From Pedobacter aquae (GTDB taxonomy: Bacteria > Bacteroidota > Bacteroidia > Sphingobacteriales > Sphingobacteriaceae): a stretch of 64,000 nt of DNA. The position numbers and the translations under genes were made by a program. Position 1 is the stretch's first letter. Every line of letters begins with the position of its first letter. Where the stretch lies: positions 806,001-870,000 of the forward strand of contig NZ_CP043329.1 in NCBI RefSeq assembly GCF_008195825.1, read 5' to 3'. The notes beneath the pieces are model-generated. The model was not told the origin of the DNA. It did no database searches and was given only the letters and a program-made list of their open reading frames with translations. Positions 54,296-61,564 of the stretch are shown here, piece after piece.

Positions 54296-56874
54296 ATCAT
54301 CACATATTATCTGTTCATGAAACCCAACAATTGCTTAACACAAGCAAAAATGGTTTGCATCAATCTGATGCCGAAGAACGGTTGCTTGAAAATGGAAGGA
54401 ATGAATTAGTTGAAAAAAAGAAAAACCCTTTTTGGATTCTTATGTTAAATCAATTTAAAGATTTAATGATATTGATTCTTCTCGTTGCAGCCGGAATATC
54501 AATCGCAATCGGAGATGTCAAGGATGCAGTACTGATAATAAGCATCGTATTAATGAATGCACTCATTGGTTTTATTCAAGAATACAAAGCTGAAAAGGCA
54601 ATGGCTGCATTAAAAAAGATGTCTGCTTTAAACTCTTTGGTTCGAAGGAATGGTAAGCTTATTGAAATAGCAACATCGGAATTAGTAATTGGTGATATTG
54701 TTGTTTTAGAGACTGGCGACATTGTTCCTGCAGACATTCGACTTACTGAAACACATTCGCTTAAATTAGAAGAATCTTCTCTTACTGGCGAATCTTATGC
54801 CATAGATAAACAAACCCATCAACTCCATTTGGAAAACCTACCCATTGGCGACAGAAGTAATATGGCATTCAAAAGCACCATCGTTTCTTATGGCCGAGGC
54901 GAAGGCATTGTAGTCGCAACGGGAATGAATACCGAAATAGGACGTATTGCTGCACTCTTACAGGAAAAAGAAAATCTAACTCCTCTTCAAATTAAGCTAG
55001 CAAATTTCACTAAAAGATTATCTTTAATTATATTGATTATTTGTGCTATAGTGTATGTTTTGGGTTTACTAAGAGGCGAGGATTCTATAAAGATGCTGTT
55101 CATAACAATTTCTGTAGCGGTTGCAGCAATACCCGAAGCATTACCAGCTATTATCACAATCTCATTGGCCATCGGTGCTAAACGATTGGTAAAAAAGAAT
55201 GCACTCATTCGCAGACTTCCTTCGGTTGAAACTTTAGGTTCAATTACCTATATCTGTTCAGATAAAACAGGTACAATTACCCAAAATAAAATGACGGTTA
55301 CTGACATCTGGCAACCAAATGAAATAGTATCCTATCAAAACTTCAAAGAAGAAGAGTTGTTATTGTTTGCAATGGAACTAAACCATGATGTTTCTGTAGA
55401 TGAATTGAATAAATTTAATGGAGATCCAACAGAAATTGCTTTAGTAACATACACCCGAAAACAAAAGCACTACAACGAATCATGGCGAGAAAATAAACGA
55501 GTTAATGAATTACCCTTTGACTCTGAAAGAAAACGAATGACAACCGTTTACGAATACAATGGTAAATATATAGCTATTACAAAAGGTGCTGTAGAATCGG
55601 TATTAAAATGTTGTACAACACAAGACGATACCGAAATTTTAAAAGTCGTTAATACATTTGCACAACAAGGTAAACGAGTTTTGTCTTACGCTTATTCAAT
55701 ATTGGATAAATTACCTGAAAAAAGTACCATCCAAAACACAGAACAGAATCTTAACTTCATTGGCATAGTTGCTATGATAGACCCTCCGAGAGAGGAAGCC
55801 AAACAAGCAATTGCCGATTGCCATTCAGCAGGCATTACACCAGTAATGATAACAGGTGATCATCCTATAACAGCTCACGCAATTGCATTAGAAACGGGTA
55901 TTATTTACAAAAAAACAGATAAAGTAATTACGGGTGCAGTATTAGAGAGCTATTCTGATGAAGAGTTTGAAAAGGAAGTTGAATACATAAAAGTTTATGC
56001 CCGAGTATCGCCTGAGCAAAAATTAGAAATTGTAAAAATGTTACAAAAGAAAAATAATTTTGTAGCGATGACGGGAGACGGTGTAAATGATGCTCCTGCT
56101 TTGCGAAGAGCTGATATTGGTGTTGCTATGGGTATTACAGGAACTGATGTAAGCAAAGAAGCTGCCCAAATGATTTTACTGGATGATAATTTTGCTACCA
56201 TCATTAAGGCAGTAAAAGAAGGTAGGAGAATTTATGATAACATCAGAAAATTTATAAAATATACACTTACGAGTAAGGGTGGTTTAATTTCTATTATCCT
56301 TTTAGCACCACTTGTCGGAATGCCCATTCCACTTATACCAATACAAATTTTATGGATTAACTTGGTAACAGATGGACTACCAGGATTAGCCTATGCAGCT
56401 GAACCTGCTGAAGAAAACATTTTACAACGACCACCTCGAAGGACAGATGAAACCATATTCACAAAGAGTTTAGGTTTCCATATTTTTTGGGTAGGTTTAT
56501 TAATGGCAACCATTTGTTTATCTATACAAGCATGGGCGATTCATATTGGGAACGATAAGTGGCCAACTATGGTCTTTACAGTATTATGTATAAGCCAAAT
56601 GGGGCAAGCCATGGCTATTAGAAGCGACATAAAATCACTATTTCAACAGGGAGTTTTTACCAATAAACAACTGGTTGGTGCTGTTCTACTAACCTTTGCT
56701 TTGCAAATGGCAGTAATTTATGTTCCTTTCTTACAGGACATTTTCATTACAAAATCTTTGACCGTTATTGAACTATTAATCTGTATAGGACTATCAAGTA
56801 TTGTTTTCTGGATAGTAGAAGTAGAAAAATGGATTAAACGGAGAAGTCTAAACATCTCAAGGTCTAAGAAATAA
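54292..56874 (+). CDS. P-type cation-transporting ATPase (Ca2+-ATPase-like, P2A)
   Basis: 860 residues. Actuator TGES at 165-168; phosphorylation Asp324 in CSDKTGTITQNKMTV; nucleotide domain with KGAVESVLKCC; hinge MTGDGVNDAPALRRADIGVA. Transmembrane helix 4 has AAIPEALPA (Glu as cation ligand) and helix 6 has NLVTDGLPG. This is the pattern of bacterial P2A pumps that export Ca2+ (or Mn2+/Na+). About 10 membrane helices; the length is near the family average. Last of a four-gene coupled unit, followed by an attC-like palindrome 60 bp on. Confidence 0.9.
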   Translation: MNHHILSVHETQQLLNTSKNGLHQSDAEERLLENGRNELVEKKKNPFWILMLNQFKDLMILILLVAAGISIAIGDVKDAVLIISIVLMNALIGFIQEYKAEKAMAALKKMSALNSLVRRNGKLIEIATSELVIGDIVVLETGDIVPADIRLTETHSLKLEESSLTGESYAIDKQTHQLHLENLPIGDRSNMAFKSTIVSYGRGEGIVVATGMNTEIGRIAALLQEKENLTPLQIKLANFTKRLSLIILIICAIVYVLGLLRGEDSIKMLFITISVAVAAIPEALPAIITISLAIGAKRLVKKNALIRRLPSVETLGSITYICSDKTGTITQNKMTVTDIWQPNEIVSYQNFKEEELLLFAMELNHDVSVDELNKFNGDPTEIALVTYTRKQKHYNESWRENKRVNELPFDSERKRMTTVYEYNGKYIAITKGAVESVLKCCTTQDDTEILKVVNTFAQQGKRVLSYAYSILDKLPEKSTIQNTEQNLNFIGIVAMIDPPREEAKQAIADCHSAGITPVMITGDHPITAHAIALETGIIYKKTDKVITGAVLESYSDEEFEKEVEYIKVYARVSPEQKLEIVKMLQKKNNFVAMTGDGVNDAPALRRADIGVAMGITGTDVSKEAAQMILLDDNFATIIKAVKEGRRIYDNIRKFIKYTLTSKGGLISIILLAPLVGMPIPLIPIQILWINLVTDGLPGLAYAAEPAEENILQRPPRRTDETIFTKSLGFHIFWVGLLMATICLSIQAWAIHIGNDKWPTMVFTVLCISQMGQAMAIRSDIKSLFQQGVFTNKQLVGAVLLTFALQMAVIYVPFLQDIFITKSLTVIELLICIGLSSIVFWIVEVEKWIKRRSLNISRSKK

Positions 56875-56931
56875 TCATGACACTAAAACTCAATACTGAC
56901 AATGGTTTGCAAGGATGGTGGACAAGAACCA

Positions 56932-57070
56932 CTGGCTATAACACGGGTTTGGCAAAAGTGGCGGTTCAGTGCTCCGCAGACACATTTGTGGTTAATCAAA
57001 GTTTGGTTCTCCGCATCAACATTTGTGGTGAAAATCGCCACCTTCGCCAAGCACGAAAACGTTATAGCCA
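56932..57070 (+). other. attC-like palindrome C
   Basis: Left end CTGGCTATAAC (AAC at 56940-56942), right end GTTATAGCC (GTT at 57061-57063). Arms GTTTGGCAAAAGTGGCG and CGCCACCTTCGCCAAGC pair with few mismatches around a 60-nt centre. GACAAGAACCACTGGCTATA before it is identical to the sequence before palindrome D. Confidence 0.65.
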
Positions 57071-57091
57071 ATGGTAAGAACCCAACACGTA

Positions 57092-57745
57092 ATGAAGAAA
57101 ATTTTCCTGATTTTGACACTTTCCCCTTTTTCCTTGCTTGCGCAGCAAAGCGACATAGGAAACTGGTTTATCTACTTTGGTGACAAAAAGATAAACAATA
57201 GATTCAATTGGCACCACGAAGTGCAGTATCGAAACTTCAATTTTATCGGTGATACAGAACAGCTACTGCTCCGTACGGGCATAGGATACAATCTGACCGA
57301 AAATAACAACAATGTTCATTTAGGTTATGCTTTTATATACAGCGAACCATACACTGCAGGAACCGATGACAAGACCAATTTCAACGAACATCGTGTTTAC
57401 CAGCAGTTTATTACAAGGCAAGTATTTGGCAGAGTTTCTGTTCAACACCGGTATCGTTTTGAGCAACGATTTTTTGAGGACGACTTTAGACTTCGTCTTC
57501 GCTACTTTCTAGCAGCAAATATTGCTCTCAACCACAAACAAATGGAAGATAAAACTGTCTATTTATCAATTTATAATGAAATTTTTATGAACACAGAGCA
57601 ATCCTATTTTGACAGAAACCGACTCTATGGAGGAATTGGATATAGGTTCTCAAAATTTGCAAGAACCGAAATAGGAATTATGAATCAAACCACTAACAAT
57701 GTTTCTCGAAATCAATTTAATCTGATTACCTTTCTGAATTTTTGA
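57092..57745 (+). CDS. DUF2490 outer-membrane protein
   Basis: 217 residues from the second ATG. The first at 57071 would precede the signal peptide (MKKIFLILTLSPFSLLAQ). Beta-strand pattern with charged and aromatic alternation (FNWHHEVQYRNFNF, LLRTGIGYNLTE, VSVQHRYRFEQRFFEDD, LRLRYFLAANIAL, GGIGYRFSKFARTEIGIM) ending in F, as expected for an outer-membrane barrel of the DUF2490 family. Function unknown. It is the first gene of a unit with the carbonic anhydrase. Confidence 0.8.
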   Translation: MKKIFLILTLSPFSLLAQQSDIGNWFIYFGDKKINNRFNWHHEVQYRNFNFIGDTEQLLLRTGIGYNLTENNNNVHLGYAFIYSEPYTAGTDDKTNFNEHRVYQQFITRQVFGRVSVQHRYRFEQRFFEDDFRLRLRYFLAANIALNHKQMEDKTVYLSIYNEIFMNTEQSYFDRNRLYGGIGYRFSKFARTEIGIMNQTTNNVSRNQFNLITFLNF

Positions 57746-57805
57746 AAACAAGCGGAAAAGCCGAAAACCGTTCTACAAAGTAGGCAAAACAATAATAATA
57801 AACGA

Positions 57806-58552
57806 ATGAAAAGTATTAAAATTCTAGCTGTAGCTATTGCTACTACGGTAATGGGGGCTTGTAATAATCAGCCCGAACAAAAAACAACAGAAATCCCCAC
57901 AGAAGTGGAAGAGAAAGTGAAGCCACTTATCCAAGAAGTTTTAACAAAAGAACAGAGAGATGCTTTGTCCCCTGATGATGTGATAAAATCCTTCAAAGAA
58001 GGTAATGAACGCTTTGTAACCAATGAATTAACAGCAAGAGACCATTCTGCACAAGTGAGAAAAAGTGCAACAGGACAATTTCCTAAGGCGGTAGTGCTTT
58101 CTTGTCTTGATAGCCGAGTTCCCGTAGAAGATGTTTTTGACAGAGGTATTGGCGACATCTTCGTAGGTCGTGTAGCAGGTAATTTTGTGAATGAAGACTT
58201 GTTGGGAAGTATGGAATTTGGTTGTAAAGTAGCAGGTGCAAAAGTCATTTTGGTACTTGGCCACGAACACTGCGGAGCAATTAAATCAGCTATTGATGAT
58301 GTGAAATTGGGCAACATTACTGCAATGCTTTCCAAAATCAGACCTGCTGTGGAGAAAGTGAAGTATGAAGGAGAACGAACCTCTGGAAACCCTGAGTTTG
58401 TTCATCAAGTTTGTGAAAGCAACGTAAAAAACACTATTGAACAGATACGAATAAATAGTCCAATCCTTAAAGAAATGGAGGATAACGGACAAATTAAAAT
58501 TGTGGGAGGTGTTTACGATATGGATTCAGGAAAGGTGACATTCCTTGAATAG
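57806..58552 (+). CDS. Beta-class carbonic anhydrase, lipoprotein form
   Basis: 248 residues; lipoprotein signal TTVMGACNN (lipidated Cys19), which is unusual because most beta-carbonic anhydrases are cytoplasmic. Zinc site Cys100 and Asp102 in SCLDSRVP, His153 and Cys156 in LGHEHCGAI. The Asp-Arg pair CLDSR is present. It interconverts CO2 and bicarbonate, here probably in the periplasm. No transmembrane segment beyond the signal. The left end of a short attC-like element follows about 6 bp after the stop. Confidence 0.9.
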   Translation: MKSIKILAVAIATTVMGACNNQPEQKTTEIPTEVEEKVKPLIQEVLTKEQRDALSPDDVIKSFKEGNERFVTNELTARDHSAQVRKSATGQFPKAVVLSCLDSRVPVEDVFDRGIGDIFVGRVAGNFVNEDLLGSMEFGCKVAGAKVILVLGHEHCGAIKSAIDDVKLGNITAMLSKIRPAVEKVKYEGERTSGNPEFVHQVCESNVKNTIEQIRINSPILKEMEDNGQIKIVGGVYDMDSGKVTFLE

Positions 58553-58557
58553 AAAAA

Positions 58558-58626
58558 ATGGCTATAACGAATAAGGTTTCGTTCTGTCTGCAAGTTCGAG
58601 AATTAAACCTTATTTGTTTTGGCTAA
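58558..58626 (+). other. Short attC-like palindrome
   Basis: ATGGCTATAAC (AAC at 58566-58568), then AATAAGGTTT, a 22-nt centre, AAACCTTATT and GTT at 58616-58618. The arms are perfect apart from one unpaired base per side. Shorter than the other four palindromes but with the same left end. Confidence 0.5.
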
Positions 58627-58724
58627 TCGTATGCGATACGACCAAAAAACAAAATCTTTGTCAAAATGTTGATGAAAGATTTGATTAACATCAAAACGAT
58701 TTTAGCCTTTTTAACAATTGATTT

Positions 58725-59018
58725 ATGAAGTATTTACCAAACAAACTTTTTGTAACTGTTGCAACAATGTTTTTCTTGACAGCCTGTGGTGACATAAGCA
58801 ATAAAGTTGACAATAAACTTAACGAATTACAAAACAAGACGGAGTCTTTAGATTCTTTAATAAATAAAGAAGTTGACAAGGTTTTAACTCTTGACTCACT
58901 CATAAATATAGAAAGTGACAAGGTTAAAAAACTTGACACTTTAATAAATAAATCATCTTCTCAACTTGATTCAATCTCAAAGAGAGGAAGTAAGTTATTA
59001 GAAAAAATCACCAATTAA
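58725..59018 (+). CDS. Small lipoprotein with 14-residue coiled-coil repeats
   Basis: 97 residues; lipoprotein signal FFLTACGD (lipidated Cys21). The mature part contains three successive 14-residue repeats, LDSLINKEVDKVLT, LDSLINIESDKVKK and LDTLINKSSSQLDS. Two heptads each, they look like a helical or coiled-coil rod. No family recognised. Similar in style to Lpp-like spacer lipoproteins, but this is not evidence of the same role. Followed 10 bp later by the zinc-ribbon gene. Confidence 0.7.
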   Translation: MKYLPNKLFVTVATMFFLTACGDISNKVDNKLNELQNKTESLDSLINKEVDKVLTLDSLINIESDKVKKLDTLINKSSSQLDSISKRGSKLLEKITN

Positions 59019-59028
59019 TTTTAGTTAT

Positions 59029-59277
59029 ATGAAATGTCCAAATTGCAATGTGAATTTAGTAATGACAGACCGCAGTGGTATTGAAATTGACTACTGTCCA
59101 GATTGTCGTGGAGTCTGGCTTGATCGTGGAGAGCTTGACAAAATCATTGAACGCTCTTCACAAAATGGTAGGAATGCACAACAAGAAAATTATTCTGACA
59201 AACAAAGATATCCCACAGACAAGGAACATCAATACAAAAAGAAAAAGGGATTGTTTGGGGAATTGTTTGACTTTTAA
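59029..59277 (+). CDS. TFIIB-type zinc-ribbon protein
   Basis: 82 residues. Two CxxC pairs, CPNCNVNL (Cys3, Cys6) and YCPDCRGVWLDRGELDKII (about 24-42), form the zinc ribbon of the zf-TFIIB family found in many small bacterial proteins. The tail is charged (YKKKKGLFGELFDF), and this ending is also common in the family. Molecular role unknown. Confidence 0.82.
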   Translation: MKCPNCNVNLVMTDRSGIEIDYCPDCRGVWLDRGELDKIIERSSQNGRNAQQENYSDKQRYPTDKEHQYKKKKGLFGELFDF

Positions 59278-59331
59278 AAAACTAAAAACTATTCTAAACT
59301 CAAGTCGACAACAGAAAATTGACAAGAACCA

Positions 59332-59473
59332 CTGGCTATAACAGCGGTTTGGCGTAATGGCGGGTGCAGTGCTTCGTATGACAGTTTTGTGGTAGGTTCA
59401 AGTGCAGCGCTTCGATTAAACTTTTGTGATAAAAATCCGCCACTACGCCAAGCCGCAAAACGTTACCAGCAAG
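59332..59473 (+). other. attC-like palindrome D
   Basis: Left end CTGGCTATAAC (AAC at 59340-59342), right end GTTACCAGC (GTT at 59462-59464). Arms GCGGTTTGGCGTAATGGCGG and CCGCCACTACGCCAAGCCGC pair with two mismatches in 20. The right end differs from the others and opens the unit carrying the SMC system. Confidence 0.65.
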
Positions 59474-59667
59474 CGTAGAGAACGACACGACAACAACAAA
59501 ACGACTGACTTAAAACAGAAAAAGTAAACCATTTTGACAGGTGAACACAGACATAAAAACGATACAACAAACGGACAGCGAGTAAGCCGACACTCATTGC
59601 CGACCCTTCTGTGTTTTAATTTTTTCCCCACCGCACAAAAAAAATTGAATTTCTATTGCTATCACAC

Positions 59668-59739
59668 AAATGGCACATTTGCTTTTGCCCCAACCGCACA
59701 AGCCGACCCTTCGGCAAAAGCAAAAGAGCCATTTTTTTT
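59668..59739 (+). terminator. Long hairpin with T-run just upstream of the SMC operon
   Basis: Arms of 22 bp (59668-59689 and 59713-59734) with two mismatches, core TTGCTTTTGCC / GGCAAAAGCAA, then eight T. It looks like a strong terminator 51 bp before the first SMC-system gene and may insulate it from read-through. The rest of 59474-59667 shows no supported gene. Confidence 0.65.
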
Positions 59740-59790
59740 CAACCCTACATTAAACTTTAAGGTCAATTTCATAAGTTCGTATAAATTCAA

Positions 59791-60987
59791 ATGAATACAT
59801 TTTCTAACATAAAAGAATTATTACGTGCCCTCAATGACGGACGCGACCTTCTGACAGAAATGTTTAAGAAGCGGAAATCTGCGGACTACAAATACGAATA
59901 CGCACTTGACTTAATTGAACACAACGAAAATAGAATTCAATATTTAATTGACCGTTCTGTTATACGACAAAACGGGAACAACCTTGAAATAGACGACTTG
60001 TACTTACAATTCTTTGAACAAGTTTTAGAAGCAAACGAAGAAATAAATACCTCGTACATCAATGAAAATCTTGAAAAGGTGAAACAAAACATTGACTACT
60101 ATTTCAACGAACATAACGAGCAAAGAAAGTATGAGTATTTAAGAGTAATCAAAAACACACTTCGAAAAATTGGAGTTATTACATTAAGGAATGTTGTTGA
60201 TTTAAAACGCAACATTGACAATACTTTCAAAAGCGAACCAACTTTTAAAAACAAAAAAGCCAAACTCATAAATCTTGACAATAAACGTAAAGACATTACT
60301 AAACTAATTGAACAAACTGAATCTTTAATTTCAGAAGACGACATTACATTTTTTAAAACAGCAACAGACGAAGAATTGAATAGAATAATTGTTCAATTAA
60401 AATTGCAATTACAAAAATGTACGCACAACTTAATTGAAATAGAAAGACAAGTAATTGACTTCTTAAATCAAATTCAACAACAAAGCGGTGTAGTTGAAAA
60501 GTTGCGACAAATCAAATATCTAAAAGACCAATTTAGACTTGAAGCAGAAACAGACATCAAACAAGTTATATCAATAAACAATTCGGTAATTTTTGAACCT
60601 AACCCAAGTTATCCGCTAAAACTTTCTCTTGAATACTTACAAACTAGCGAAGAAGCATTTGCGAGTATTAAGAAAATTGCACAACGACAAAAATCAGGCA
60701 TCAAGTTAAGCCAACCTGTTGCAGACATAATTTCTGACGAATATTTAGAAACCCAAATAGAAGAAGAAATTCAAATCAATTTGGAAGAAGTGAAAAACGG
60801 ATTTGTTGCCGGAAGCTATAATCTTTTTGACTTTGTAATGAATTATAAATTTGGGAAAAAAGTCACATTTGACGAACGAGTTACAATTTATTGTCAAATG
60901 GTTTCTCAATATGAAACTGTTTTTGAAATAACCGAACAGTATTCAGAAAAGGAAGAAATTGAATTTGCAATGATTTATCCAAAATAA
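59791..60987 (+). CDS. Kleisin-like subunit of an SMC system (MksF/JetA-like)
   Basis: 398 residues, mostly helical. N-terminal winged-helix-like region (MNTFSNIKELLRALNDGRDL), long coiled coil in the middle (about 90-250), then KLSQPVADIISDEYLETQIE and a short C-terminal domain. I infer the kleisin role from helical content, size, and being the first of three coupled genes before a small MksE-like gene and an SMC ATPase; sequence alone is weak. In Wadjet systems the kleisin JetA comes first and recruits the ATPase. Confidence 0.6.
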   Translation: MNTFSNIKELLRALNDGRDLLTEMFKKRKSADYKYEYALDLIEHNENRIQYLIDRSVIRQNGNNLEIDDLYLQFFEQVLEANEEINTSYINENLEKVKQNIDYYFNEHNEQRKYEYLRVIKNTLRKIGVITLRNVVDLKRNIDNTFKSEPTFKNKKAKLINLDNKRKDITKLIEQTESLISEDDITFFKTATDEELNRIIVQLKLQLQKCTHNLIEIERQVIDFLNQIQQQSGVVEKLRQIKYLKDQFRLEAETDIKQVISINNSVIFEPNPSYPLKLSLEYLQTSEEAFASIKKIAQRQKSGIKLSQPVADIISDEYLETQIEEEIQINLEEVKNGFVAGSYNLFDFVMNYKFGKKVTFDERVTIYCQMVSQYETVFEITEQYSEKEEIEFAMIYPK

Positions 60988-60991
60988 AGCA

Positions 60992-61564
60992 ATGGAAGTA
61001 CCAGCACAGACATCGGAAATATTCAAAATTCTAAGCAAAGGGCAATTTATCAGTTCTAATAGTTATGATAAAGCAATAAGCACTTTGTATAACGTGCTTG
61101 ATGATGAACAAAATTTTGAAAATCTGTACGAATACTTTTTGAACATCAATTTCATTTTAGAAAAAGGAGATGGGTATTTTTATTTCAGCAGACCTGAAAA
61201 TAAAATCGACCTTGAAAATAAAATTGACACCGCTTTTCGTTGGATTGATTATGTTGATTTTTTCAAAACCTTTGACAACTCGTTTGGTGCGGGCTACCGA
61301 TTTACGCCTTCCGAAATTTTAGTAAGAATAAAAACTGATGCGGAATTAGAAACAAAACTTGAAAGTTTGAAAAAGCATACAGGCAAAGACAATCATAAAG
61401 ATATTTTGGATAAGGCTTTAGATAAATTGATTTCAGATTCATTTGTGGAATTAGAAAATCCAATTACACACCAATACAAAGTTTTAACTTCATTCAAATA
61501 TCTTGAACAACTTATTTTAACCATTAATATCCCTGATGACGTAAGAAATGAAATTCCTGAGTAA
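60992..61564 (+). CDS. MksE/JetB-like subunit
   Basis: 190 residues, helical with winged-helix character (EIFKILSKGQFISSNSYDKA at the start; FTPSEILVRIKTDAELETKL near 105). Size and position between the kleisin-like gene (4-bp gap) and the SMC gene (17-bp overlap) match MksE/JetB. No enzyme motif. Assignment rests mostly on gene order. Confidence 0.6.
   Translation: MEVPAQTSEIFKILSKGQFISSNSYDKAISTLYNVLDDEQNFENLYEYFLNINFILEKGDGYFYFSRPENKIDLENKIDTAFRWIDYVDFFKTFDNSFGAGYRFTPSEILVRIKTDAELETKLESLKKHTGKDNHKDILDKALDKLISDSFVELENPITHQYKVLTSFKYLEQLILTINIPDDVRNEIPE

Noticed and set aside
56877-57183. Three short overlapping frames around palindrome C
   Set aside because: They exist only because the palindrome lacks stops; no start context or conserved protein features.
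59534-59794. 86-codon open frame before the SMC operon
   Set aside because: It runs through the long hairpin and T-run, and its composition is not protein-like.
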